The notes under the pieces were generated by a model that was not told the origin of the DNA, did not search any database, and worked only from the letters and a program-made list of their open reading frames with translations. 64,000 nucleotides of DNA from Qipengyuania aurantiaca (GTDB lineage: Bacteria; Pseudomonadota; Alphaproteobacteria; Sphingomonadales; Sphingomonadaceae): positions 1,839,501-1,903,500 of the forward strand of contig NZ_CP081295.1 of the NCBI RefSeq assembly GCF_019711375.1, read 5' to 3'. Position numbers and translations under genes: made by a program. How positions within the stretch are numbered: the first letter of the stretch is position 1; each line of letters starts with the position of its first letter. Shown piece after piece: positions 45,326 through 53,989 of the stretch.

Positions 45326-46435
45326 ATGAAAACCCGTTTCCATCTCCCCCTCGTCGCACTCGTCCTCGCTGCGCCCGCCGCGCTTTCCGCGCAGAGCGCC
45401 AACGACTTCCAGCTGCCGCCTAACCCCACGCCGACGCCCACATCGCGCGCTCAAGGACCGGTCGATACGGAAAGCGGTGCGCTGCCCAACGCGCCGCGTG
45501 TGATCGCGACGCCGACGGCGACGCCGACGCCCGCTCCGCGTCCCTCTGCGACGGTGCAGGCCCAGCCGAGTCCGACGCCGACCCCGGTTCCTTCGCCGAC
45601 CCCTGCACCGGCAATCCGAACGACGACTCCGCAGCCGCGCCTGACCCCTCGCCCGCAGCCGAGCGCCTTGCCGACAGCCGAGGAGCGCTTGCCCCTCGAT
45701 CCGGGCGAGACGGCTCCGATCGTACCGGCTCCGCTTGCGTCCGAAACGCCAACAAACGCGCCTGTCCCTGTTCCGAGCCTCCCCGCAGCCGGGGAAGAGG
45801 AAAGCGCGCCTGCTACCACTCCCGAGTGGCTTTGGCCTGCGCTGGGGGGCGGACTGCTGGCCCTGCTTGGCATCGGCTATTTCGCTACGCGCCGTCGTAG
45901 CACGGCGGCTCCGCCTGAGATCGAGCGCCCGATCGTCGGCAGCACCAGTGGGTTTGCCGCACCCAATGAAGTGCAAATCCGCGCCGAGGCCATCAAGCTC
46001 ACCCGCTCGGTCATGAACGCGACGCTGCATTACCGCATTTCGCTCATCAACCGTTCGACACACGCGCTGTCGCAAGTCGCGCTGGGCGCCGATATCGTCA
46101 CCGCGCATGGCGGCGTTCCGGTGGAGGAACAGGTGGCCACCGCCACCCAGCCGCTGGAGGTGCGCCACACGTTCGAGCGTATCGCGCCCGGCCAGAGCGT
46201 GCGTCACGAGGGCCAGATCACCATCCCGCTCGCCCAAGCCCGGATGATCCGGCAGGGCAGGACCGCGCTGCTCGTGCCTCTCCTTCGCGTGCGTCTTGAT
46301 GGCGCGAGCGAGGAGCCGCTGGTGCAGACCTATGTCATCGGCCAGGGCATCCCCGGCGGTGGCCGCGTGACGCCTTTCCCGATGGACGACGGCCCCCGCA
46401 GCTACGAGCCGATTGCCGCGCGGGCGATCGACTGA
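45326..46435 (+). CDS. Uncharacterised membrane protein with long Pro/Thr-rich region
   Basis: The 369-residue protein has a signal peptide (about 1-22). A stretch of about 130 residues rich in Pro, Thr and Ala follows (PTPTPTP, PAPRPSATV). One transmembrane helix lies near 168-188 (WLWPALGGGLLALLGIGYFA), followed by an Arg-rich stop and a C-terminal beta-rich domain of about 170 residues. The topology suggests a periplasmic proline-rich arm and a cytoplasmic domain, similar in outline to TonB-type or periplasm-spanning proteins. I do not recognise the C-terminal domain. Confidence 0.7.
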   Translation: MKTRFHLPLVALVLAAPAALSAQSANDFQLPPNPTPTPTSRAQGPVDTESGALPNAPRVIATPTATPTPAPRPSATVQAQPSPTPTPVPSPTPAPAIRTTTPQPRLTPRPQPSALPTAEERLPLDPGETAPIVPAPLASETPTNAPVPVPSLPAAGEEESAPATTPEWLWPALGGGLLALLGIGYFATRRRSTAAPPEIERPIVGSTSGFAAPNEVQIRAEAIKLTRSVMNATLHYRISLINRSTHALSQVALGADIVTAHGGVPVEEQVATATQPLEVRHTFERIAPGQSVRHEGQITIPLAQARMIRQGRTALLVPLLRVRLDGASEEPLVQTYVIGQGIPGGGRVTPFPMDDGPRSYEPIAARAID

Positions 46436-46472
46436 ATCGACAGCCCCGCATCGCGCCGCTAGCAAGCGGGTG

Positions 46473-47306
46473 ATGGACAAGCTCGTTTCGACCGAATGGC
46501 TCGCCGCACGGCTGGACGCCGACGATCTGGTGATCGTCGATGCGACTATGCATTTGCCCGACACGCCCCGCAACGCGCGGGCCGAGTTCGAGGCGGGGCA
46601 TATTCCCGGCGCGCGGTTCCTCGATCTCGCCAGCTTCATCGATACCGATTCCCCGGTGCCCAAGGCCGTGCCGACGCCGGCGCAGTTCGCCGAGCGCATG
46701 AGCGCGCTGGGTATCGCACCCGGGAGCCGCATCGTTCTATACGATGACAGCGACATTGCCTCCGCCGCACGCGCCTGGTCCATCCTCACCCGCTACGGCG
46801 AGCGCAAAGTCGCGATCCTCGATGGCGGGATTGCGAAATGGCGCATGGAGGGGCGCGCTTTGTCCGACCGCATCGTAGGCCACGCCGCCCGCCCGCGGCC
46901 CGAGCCTGAGATCGTCCGCGACGTGCGAAGCAAAGACGAGATGGTCGGCAATATGTCCGAGAAAGAGTGGCAGGTGGTCGATGCGCGCGATACGGAGCGC
47001 TTTGAAGGCCGACCGGGCAGCCAGTCGGAGGGGCACATCCCGGGCGCACGAAACCTGCATTACAAGCGGCTCCTTCGCGAGGACGGAACCTATCGCTCGC
47101 CCGACGCGATCCGGACCGAATTCGTAGATGCCGGGCTCGACCTCGACCGGCCTATCGTGACGAGCTGCAACAGCGGCATGACGGCTTCCGTCCTGCTCTT
47201 CGGCCTGGCGCTGATCGGTCGGAACGACGCGGCGCTTTATGACGGCAGCTGGCTGGAATGGGGCGCCGATCCGGAGACGCCCAAGGAAGCGGGAAAGGCA
47301 CGCTGA
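46473..47306 (+). CDS. sseA: 3-mercaptopyruvate/thiosulfate sulfurtransferase
   Basis: The 277-residue protein has two rhodanese domains. The N-terminal one has VIVDATMHLPDTPRNA and FEAGHIPGARFLD. The C-terminal one has the active-site loop SCNSGMTAS (the cysteine accepts sulfur) and SEGHIPGARNL. The loop resembles 3-mercaptopyruvate sulfurtransferases (CG/CNSG[VM]TA). It lies immediately upstream of metC, so the pair may serve sulfur amino-acid metabolism. Confidence 0.9.
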   Translation: MDKLVSTEWLAARLDADDLVIVDATMHLPDTPRNARAEFEAGHIPGARFLDLASFIDTDSPVPKAVPTPAQFAERMSALGIAPGSRIVLYDDSDIASAARAWSILTRYGERKVAILDGGIAKWRMEGRALSDRIVGHAARPRPEPEIVRDVRSKDEMVGNMSEKEWQVVDARDTERFEGRPGSQSEGHIPGARNLHYKRLLREDGTYRSPDAIRTEFVDAGLDLDRPIVTSCNSGMTASVLLFGLALIGRNDAALYDGSWLEWGADPETPKEAGKAR

Positions 47307-47308
47307 GC

Positions 47309-48520
47309 ATGGCGAAGGGGGGACACAAGAGCCATTCGCCCGTCACGCGGCTGGTCACCGGCGGGCGATCTGGCGACTTCGCCGAGCACGTGGTGAACCC
47401 GCCGGTCTGGCGCGCGAGCACGCATCTCTATCCCGATTGCGCGGCCCTGCGTGAGGGCGTGAAGGACAATGCGGACGGCCGCTTCTTCTACGGTCGCCGC
47501 GGCGCGCCGACGCAATGGGCGCTCTGCGAGGCGCTGACCGAGATGGAGCCGGGGGCCTCAGGCACAGTGCTCTATCCCAGCGGCGTGGCGGCGCTGGTTG
47601 GGGCGCTCTTGGCAGTGCTCAAGGCTGGCGACGTGCTGCTCGTCACCGACAACGCCTACGATCCGACGCGCGGTGCCGCGATGGGAATCCTGAAACGCTT
47701 CGGCGTCGAGCATCGTTTCTTCGATCCGCTTGACCACGCAGCCTATGAACAGGCTTTCTGCGAGCGCACGAAGGCGGTGATGCTGGAAAACCCCGGCAGC
47801 CTCACCATGGAAATCTGCGACATCCCGGCGCTGGCACACATTGCGCGGGAAAAGGGCGTAGTGAGCCTTGTCGACAACACCTGGGCGACCTCGTTCGGCT
47901 TCCCGGCGCTCGAACATGGGTGCGACATCGCGATCACCGCGCTCACCAAGCACGTCGGCGGCCATTCGGATCTGATGATGGGCGCGGCGAGTGCGGGCGA
48001 GCGCTGGTATCGCCGCCTGCGCCAGACCGCGCAGCAGCTCGGCCATGTCGTCTCGCCCGACGATGCCGCGCTTGCCCTTCGCGGTTTGCGCACCATGGGG
48101 CTGCGGCTCGAACGCGAGACGGCGAGCGCGCTGGCCTTGGCGCAGTGGCTCGAAGCGCGAAGCGAGGTCGCCCATGTGCTTTGCCCCATGCTGCCTGGTT
48201 CGATCGGCCACGATCTGTGGCAGCGCGATTTCACCGGGGGCTGCGGACTCTTCAGCTTTGTCCTGAAGGATCGCGACGATGCCGCGCGCTGCCGCCTGAT
48301 CGACGCGCTCAAGCTGTTCGGCATCGGCTACAGCTGGGGCGGCTTCGAAAGCCTTGCCCTGCCGTTCGATGTCGAGCCCGTCCGAGCGAGAATGCCGTGG
48401 CCGAAAGACGGCTGGGGGGTTGAGGATCGCTACGGTATTCGCCTATCCATCGGCCTGGAAGATCCGGCCGACCTGATCGCCGATCTCGAACAGGCCTTCG
48501 CGGCGATGGACCAGGGATAG
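47309..48520 (+). CDS. metC: Cystathionine beta-lyase
   Basis: The 403-residue PLP enzyme of the Cys/Met metabolism family has NPPVWRASTHLY, FFYGRRGAPTQWALCEALTEME, the aspartate of SLVDNTWATSFGF, and the PLP lysine in ALTKHVGGHSD. The ending SLALPFD and IRLSIGLEDPADL is typical of MetC. It cleaves cystathionine to homocysteine. It starts two bases after the sseA stop. Confidence 0.93.
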   Translation: MAKGGHKSHSPVTRLVTGGRSGDFAEHVVNPPVWRASTHLYPDCAALREGVKDNADGRFFYGRRGAPTQWALCEALTEMEPGASGTVLYPSGVAALVGALLAVLKAGDVLLVTDNAYDPTRGAAMGILKRFGVEHRFFDPLDHAAYEQAFCERTKAVMLENPGSLTMEICDIPALAHIAREKGVVSLVDNTWATSFGFPALEHGCDIAITALTKHVGGHSDLMMGAASAGERWYRRLRQTAQQLGHVVSPDDAALALRGLRTMGLRLERETASALALAQWLEARSEVAHVLCPMLPGSIGHDLWQRDFTGGCGLFSFVLKDRDDAARCRLIDALKLFGIGYSWGGFESLALPFDVEPVRARMPWPKDGWGVEDRYGIRLSIGLEDPADLIADLEQAFAAMDQG

Positions 48521-48522
48521 AC

Positions 48523-49581
48523 GTGCAAGGCGAAACCACACCCGAGACAGCACCCAGCGCCGAGCCGACGCCGGTCGAACAGGCCTGGACTCTGGCCGAA
48601 GACGCGCCGGAAGAAACCAGCGTCGCCGCGGCGGAAGGCATCAAGGAAGCCGTGAGCGGCCAGAACGAGACCGTCGGTTCGATGGTCGAGGGTCTCGACG
48701 CGGTCGCGCTGAGCATGGGCGACATGCGCATTTCACTGTTCGACGTGCTGATCGTGGCCGTGATCGTCTTCGGCGTCTTGTTCATGGCGTGGTTCGTAAG
48801 CCGCCTTGCGCGCCGGATTGTGCGGCGTTTCAACAAGCTCGACGAAACCCAGCAATTGCTGGCCGAAAAGATCCTGACCATTGCCGTCTGGGCGGCGGCC
48901 TTCTTCGTCGGGATCGACCTGCTCGGCATCGACCTCACCGCGCTGGCGGTGTTCTCCGGCGCCTTCGGCCTTGCCATCGGTTTCGGCCTGCAGAAGACCT
49001 TCGGTAACCTCATTGCCGGGATCATCCTGCTGATGGACAAGTCGATCAAGCCGGGCGACGTGATCGCGGTGACCGACATGGCGGGCAACGAAAGCTTCGG
49101 CCAGATCCGCAAGATCGGCGTGCGCGCGGTTTCGGTGACGACGCGGGACCAGCGCGAATATCTCATCCCGAACGAAAACCTGATGATCAACCAGGTCGAG
49201 AACTGGTCCTATTCCTCCAAGAACGTGCGGATGCAGGTGCCGGTCGGGGTCAGCTACGAGGCGGACATGGACCTCGCCGAAAAGCTGATGCTGGAAGCGG
49301 CCAAGAGCTGCGATCGCATCCTGAAGGCCCCGCCGCCGACCGTGTGGATGAGCGAATATGGCGACAATTCTGTCAACTTCGTCATCCATTGCTGGATCAA
49401 GGACCCGGAGGATGGCGTCGGCAATGTGCGCAGCGCGGTGCTGAAAAAGCTGTGGTGGCTGTTCAAGGACAACGGGATCGAAATCCCCTTCCCGCAGCGC
49501 GACATCCACATCCGCTCCAGCGACCAGCTCGACCGCTGGTTCGAAGCGATCGCGCGCGAAGGCGGCCAGCGCGCGGACTGA
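48523..49581 (+). CDS. MscS-family mechanosensitive channel
   Basis: The 352-residue protein has an acidic N-terminal region (1-65), three hydrophobic helices (about 70-165) with the pore-helix pattern FSGAFGLAIGFGLQKTFGNLIAG, a beta domain with SIKPGDVIAV and YLIPNENLMINQVENWS, and a C-terminal alpha/beta domain. It is likely a small-conductance osmotic safety channel. GTG 48523 lies two bases after the metC stop. Confidence 0.9.
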   Translation: MQGETTPETAPSAEPTPVEQAWTLAEDAPEETSVAAAEGIKEAVSGQNETVGSMVEGLDAVALSMGDMRISLFDVLIVAVIVFGVLFMAWFVSRLARRIVRRFNKLDETQQLLAEKILTIAVWAAAFFVGIDLLGIDLTALAVFSGAFGLAIGFGLQKTFGNLIAGIILLMDKSIKPGDVIAVTDMAGNESFGQIRKIGVRAVSVTTRDQREYLIPNENLMINQVENWSYSSKNVRMQVPVGVSYEADMDLAEKLMLEAAKSCDRILKAPPPTVWMSEYGDNSVNFVIHCWIKDPEDGVGNVRSAVLKKLWWLFKDNGIEIPFPQRDIHIRSSDQLDRWFEAIAREGGQRAD

Positions 49582-49590
49582 CCGCGCGGC

Positions 49591-50664
49591 CTATTTTGCC
49601 GCCACCGGCTCCTGCGCGGCGAGCTTGTCGAGATTGGCGTCCCTGATGGCGCGCGCTTCCTCGTCATAGAGGAACGGCAGGAAGGCATAGCGCTTGCCCT
49701 TCGTCACCGGTGTCGCCTCGTGCAGCAGCGAGCAGGAGAAGACCACCGCGCCGCCGGTCGGCGCGCGGTAGGTGCGCTGGCCGAACTCGGGAAAGCGCAG
49801 GTCGCCGCCCTCGTATTCATGCGCGTTGAGATTGACCGTGACGGCGAAGCGGCGATGCGCCGTGCCGAAGGTCGTGTTGTCGCGGTGCGGGCGGAAATGG
49901 CCCTTGCCCGCTTCGTAGCAGGCGACGATGTGCCGCTCGATGCGGGTCGCCTTGAAGGCGAAGGCGCGCTCGATGGCCGGGGCGACCCGCCGAGCGATCC
50001 GCTGCGACAGCGCCTGAATCAGCTTGGGGTCGGTAATGGTGGTATCGCGGCGCTGCTTGAAGCCATCATCGAGGATATGTGTGGTCTTGCCGTTCACATC
50101 GCGCATGAAGCCCGAGGGCGTGCCGCCATCGTTTTCGTAAAGCGAGATAAGGTGCTTGCACAGGGCTTCGTCGAACACGCCGGGGACAGTCAGTACCGGC
50201 GCCCAGCTGTCCTCGACCTCCGGCAGGCGGCGCTTCAATTCGGCAAGCGCAGCCTCGCCTTCCGTCACCGGATAGCGGCCGACGATGCGCAATTCGCGGT
50301 CGAGCAGGACCCAGAACGGCTCGTAGCGCTGGTCATCCAGCGCCGCGCCATAGGTCCGGCTCACGGCGCGGTCGTAATCGAGGAAGTGGCGAATGCCCGG
50401 CAATTCCTGCGCGATCCGCTTTTGCGCAACATCGGACGGGTCGACCGTGACGCCGAAGAAGATCGCGTTCTCGTCGTCGAATAAAGCGCGGTTGGCCTTC
50501 ATCAGGTCGAGCGCCTCTTTCGCCGCCGGCTGGCTCGCCGTGCCGTAGAACAGCATCAGCACATGGCGCCCGCCGACCGAATGGAAGGCGTAGCGGTCCG
50601 CCCCGTCTAGGGCCTTGGCGTGGAACCATGGGGCGTAATCGCCGGTCACGGGAGGCGGTGTCAT
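49591..50664 (-). CDS. Peroxiredoxin-fold domain fused to 2OG-Fe(II) prolyl-hydroxylase-like dioxygenase
   Basis: The protein has about 357 residues. Residues 1-150 look like an AhpC/TSA fold (FFGVTVDPSDVAQKRIAQELPGIRHFLDYDRAVSRTYGA), but the peroxidatic cysteine is missing: the segment reads FYGTASQPAAKEA. Residues 165-345 are a P4H-type oxygenase with the iron ligands His and Asp in FRPHRDN and the distal His in LLHEATPVTKGKRYAF, where Arg binds 2-oxoglutarate. The target is unknown. An alternative start lies at 50673. Confidence 0.82.
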   Translation of the reverse strand: MTPPPVTGDYAPWFHAKALDGADRYAFHSVGGRHVLMLFYGTASQPAAKEALDLMKANRALFDDENAIFFGVTVDPSDVAQKRIAQELPGIRHFLDYDRAVSRTYGAALDDQRYEPFWVLLDRELRIVGRYPVTEGEAALAELKRRLPEVEDSWAPVLTVPGVFDEALCKHLISLYENDGGTPSGFMRDVNGKTTHILDDGFKQRRDTTITDPKLIQALSQRIARRVAPAIERAFAFKATRIERHIVACYEAGKGHFRPHRDNTTFGTAHRRFAVTVNLNAHEYEGGDLRFPEFGQRTYRAPTGGAVVFSCSLLHEATPVTKGKRYAFLPFLYDEEARAIRDANLDKLAAQEPVAAK

Positions 50665-50714
50665 GGCAGTCATGCAGCGCTTTTATCGCGCGCACTCGCC
50701 CCCCGCAATCGTGC

Positions 50715-51620
50715 TTAGAGCCAGCCCTCGCGCTCGTACCAGCGGGCGGTCATGGCGAGGCCTTGCGGGCCGAAGATGCGCGGTGTCCAAACCTCTGGTG
50801 GCGCGGCGCGTTCGGGGCGGCAGACCCAGTCGGGATGGGCCATGTAGCCGACCCGGTCGGGAGTGAGCTTCGCCTCATCTCCGCGCAGCAATCGGTCGCC
50901 GCGGGCGGCAAGCTTGAGGATGGGTTTGGGCAGGTGCGGAGCGAAAACCTTGCGGCCCACCGCACTGCCGATCAGCCGCGCCAGTTCGCCATGCTCGTAG
51001 CCACCCGCCTTGCCGTCATCGGGTTCGAGCGTCGCGCCCGGGGCAACACCCGCCGGGGCAAGCGCGAGCAGGCATTCTGCAAGATCGTCGACATGGATGA
51101 TCGAGGTGTGGCCGCGCGGCGGGACGGGCACGACGCCGTATTTTGCCGAGCGGAACAGTTCGAACATATCCTTGTCGCGCGGGCCGTAGACGGCAGGCGG
51201 ACGGACAATCGTGAAGTCGAACCCGCTTGTCTCGACAAAACCCTCCGCCTTCGCCTTGGACGCGCCGTAGAGCGAGAGCGAGGGCTCGCGCGCCGAGAGC
51301 GAAGAGATGAAGACGAAGCGCTGGACACCTGCCGCGCGCGCTGCATCCATGAGCCGCGTCGTCCCCTCGACATTGGCAACGTCGAACTGGCGCGGATCGG
51401 GCGTGTTGGTAAGGCCTGCGACATGGATGACGCTGTCGGCGCCTTGGCACAGGCGCTCGAGAGAGGCGCTGTCCGACAGGCTCCCCTCGACCCAGGTCAC
51501 CCCTTCGCGCTGCTCTTGGCTGCGGCGGGTCAGGGCGCGAACCTCGATACCCTGCCGCTCGGCCGCATCGAGCACCGCTTGGCCTACGAAGCCGGTCGCT
51601 CCGGTCAGTGCGACTATCAC
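50715..51620 (-). CDS. NAD-dependent epimerase/dehydratase (extended SDR)
   Basis: The 301-residue Rossmann protein has ALTGATGFVGQAVLDAA at the N-terminus, a VIHVAGLTN segment, FVFISSLSAREPSLSLYGASKAKAE (YxxxK catalytic pair) and IVRPPAVYGP. It is an atypical or extended SDR of unknown substrate. It starts at GTG 51620, overlapping the proB stop (GTGA). Confidence 0.85.
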   Translation of the reverse strand: MIVALTGATGFVGQAVLDAAERQGIEVRALTRRSQEQREGVTWVEGSLSDSASLERLCQGADSVIHVAGLTNTPDPRQFDVANVEGTTRLMDAARAAGVQRFVFISSLSAREPSLSLYGASKAKAEGFVETSGFDFTIVRPPAVYGPRDKDMFELFRSAKYGVVPVPPRGHTSIIHVDDLAECLLALAPAGVAPGATLEPDDGKAGGYEHGELARLIGSAVGRKVFAPHLPKPILKLAARGDRLLRGDEAKLTPDRVGYMAHPDWVCRPERAAPPEVWTPRIFGPQGLAMTARWYEREGWL

Positions 51621-52738
51621 GCGCGCACCATATGATCGCGGTGCACGACGGCGGCGCGCGGGGCATAGCCCAATTTGTCCGACTGCTGGTCTTCTCGCAG
51701 GCCGAGGATCGCGCGGCATTCCTCGGCTGTGTATTCTACGAGGCCTTGTCCCAGCCGTTCGCCTTTCGCGCCGTGGATGGCGACGAGGTCGCCGCGGCGA
51801 AAATCGCCCTCGACCTCGGTCAGTCCGGCGGCAAGGAGGCTCGCGCCGTTGGCCAGCGCCGCGGTGCAGCCTTCGTCAACGGTCAGCACGCCCGCGGGCG
51901 CGAGGCGGCCGGAGAGCCACGCCTTGCGCGCGCTTTCGTCGCCCTGCGGCCGGAACAGCGTCCCGCGCCCGGCGTCCAGCGCGCGGGCGATGGGTGAGGG
52001 GTGGGTTCCGTTTATGATGGCGAGCGCGATGCCCGCACGTTCGGCGATGCGGGCGGCCTGCAGCTTGGCGAGCATTCCGCCCGAGCCGAGGCCGGAGGTG
52101 CTTTCGCCCGTCGCCATGGCGATCACTTCGGGCGTCACGCCTTCCACCGTCTCGACCAGTTTTGCGCCGTCCTCTCTCGGATCGCGGTCGTAGAGACCGT
52201 CGACATCGGACAGCAGCAGCACCGCTTCGGCCTGCGCCGCCTGCGCCACCCGCGCGGCGAGCCGGTCGTTGTCGCCGAAGCGAATTTCCTCGGTCGCGAC
52301 GCTGTCGTTCTCATTGACCACGGGGATTGCGCCAGCCTCGATCAGCCGTTCGAGCGTGGCGGAGGCGTTGAGATAGCGCCTTCGGTCTTCAAGATCGTCC
52401 AGCGTGACGAGCATCTGCGCCGCGATCAGGCCGTGCTGTCCCAGCATTTCGGACCACAACCGCGCCAGTTCGACCTGTCCCACGGACGCCGCGGCCTGCG
52501 CGTCGGCAAGGCTCCCGCGACCGCCCTTCGGAAGGCCCAGCTTGGCCGCTCCCAAGGCAATGGCGCCCGACGAGACCACGATAACCTGCGAGCCCGATGC
52601 CCCGATCCGCGCGATTTCCTGCGCCAGCGAGGCCAGCCATTCGCCGCGCGCCTTGCCTTCGCTGATGAGCAGGGCCGAGCCGACCTTGATTACCAGCCGC
52701 TTGGCGTCACGCAGTCCGGAAAGCGTCGTCACCGTCAT
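51617..52738 (-). CDS. proB: Glutamate 5-kinase
   Basis: The 373-residue protein has an amino-acid kinase domain (LVIKVGSALLI, VIVVSSGAIALG, PVVNENDSVATEEIRFGDND) and a C-terminal PUA domain (about 275-360). It makes glutamyl phosphate, the first step of proline synthesis. It lies six bases after obgE, the common obgE-proB order. proA is not in the window. Confidence 0.96.
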   Translation of the reverse strand: MTVTTLSGLRDAKRLVIKVGSALLISEGKARGEWLASLAQEIARIGASGSQVIVVSSGAIALGAAKLGLPKGGRGSLADAQAAASVGQVELARLWSEMLGQHGLIAAQMLVTLDDLEDRRRYLNASATLERLIEAGAIPVVNENDSVATEEIRFGDNDRLAARVAQAAQAEAVLLLSDVDGLYDRDPREDGAKLVETVEGVTPEVIAMATGESTSGLGSGGMLAKLQAARIAERAGIALAIINGTHPSPIARALDAGRGTLFRPQGDESARKAWLSGRLAPAGVLTVDEGCTAALANGASLLAAGLTEVEGDFRRGDLVAIHGAKGERLGQGLVEYTAEECRAILGLREDQQSDKLGYAPRAAVVHRDHMVRA

Positions 52739-52744
52739 GGGGCG

Positions 52745-53800
52745 TCAGATGGGCGACCAGTCGGGCTCGTCGCCCTCGTCCTCGACCTCTTCGGCCTGCG
52801 TTTCGGTGGAGGTGCGATCGGGCAGATAGGATAGCGTCGCGTCGAGCAATTCCTCAATGCCTTCGCCGGTCGCGCCCGAAATGGTGAAGACCTTGTCGGC
52901 GCCTGCGGCCAGCAATTCCTCGGCGAAGGCTTGGCCCAGTTCCGTGTCGGCAAGGTCGAGCTTGTTGAGCGCGACCAACTGCGGTTTATCCGACAGGCCT
53001 GCGCCATAGGCTTCCAGTTCGGCGTTCACCGTCTGGTAGGCCTCTGCCGGGTCCTGCCCGGCGATGTCGATCAGGTGGATCAGCACGCGGCAACGCTCGA
53101 TATGGCCGAGGAAGCGGTCGCCGATCCCGGCGCCTTCCGCTGCGCCCGCGATCAGGCCGGGGATGTCGGCCAGCACGAATTCACGGCCCTTGTGTCGCAC
53201 CACGCCCAGCTTGGGGACGAGGGTGGTGAAGGCGTAGTCGCCGACCTTTGCCTTGGCGTTGGTCACTTGGTTGATGAAGGTGCTCTTGCCCGCGTTGGGC
53301 AGGCCGAGGAGGCCGACATCGGCCAGCAGCTTCAGCCGCAACCAGACCCACATTTCCTCGCCCGGAATGCCCGGCTGGTGCTGGCGCGGGGCGCGGTTGG
53401 TGGAGCTTTTATAACTGGCGTTGCCGCGGCCACCCATGCCGCCTTCGAGAAAGACGATCTCCTGGCCGACCTCGGTGAAATCGGCGAGCACCTCTTCCTT
53501 GTCTTCCGAGAGGACCTGCGTGCCCACCGGCACATCGATCACCAGGTCGGGCGCGCCCGCACCGGTCTTGTCCTTGCCCTGTCCGTGCATGCCGCGCTTG
53601 GCCTTGAAATGCTGCGCGTAGCGGAAGTCGATGAGCGTGTTGAGGCCCTGCACGGCGCGGAAGACGATATCGCCGCCCTTGCCGCCGTTGCCGCCGTCGG
53701 GGCCGCCGTATTCGATATACTTTTCGCGCCGGAAGCTGACGGCGCCGGGGCCGCCCGCACCGGACTTGAGATAGATTTTGGCCTGGTCGAGAAAATGCAT
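52745..53800 (-). CDS. obgE: GTPase ObgE/CgtA
   Basis: The 351-residue protein has the glycine-rich Obg fold at the N-terminus (IYLKSGAGGPGAVSFRREKY, PDGGNGGKGGDI), then a GTPase domain with GLPNAGKST, DIPGLIAGA and NKLDL, and a short acidic C-terminus. It links ribosome assembly with stress and growth control. It is transcribed with proB. Confidence 0.97.
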   Translation of the reverse strand: MHFLDQAKIYLKSGAGGPGAVSFRREKYIEYGGPDGGNGGKGGDIVFRAVQGLNTLIDFRYAQHFKAKRGMHGQGKDKTGAGAPDLVIDVPVGTQVLSEDKEEVLADFTEVGQEIVFLEGGMGGRGNASYKSSTNRAPRQHQPGIPGEEMWVWLRLKLLADVGLLGLPNAGKSTFINQVTNAKAKVGDYAFTTLVPKLGVVRHKGREFVLADIPGLIAGAAEGAGIGDRFLGHIERCRVLIHLIDIAGQDPAEAYQTVNAELEAYGAGLSDKPQLVALNKLDLADTELGQAFAEELLAAGADKVFTISGATGEGIEELLDATLSYLPDRTSTETQAEEVEDEGDEPDWSPI

Positions 53801-53989
53801 GGAAGCGCCCCTAATCGCTTTTCGCGCGCAAAGCGAGGCGCTTGGTCAACCTTAGCGAGTGAAGAAAGCCAATTGGGCCTTCTTGCCCCGGCCTCGCGTC
53901 AATTGCCTGTGTCCTCGTCGCTCCAATCTTGACAAGGACCCCTTTTGTTCTCACTTAGTTCCATCTGATTCGCAGGGGAGATCGCAGGG

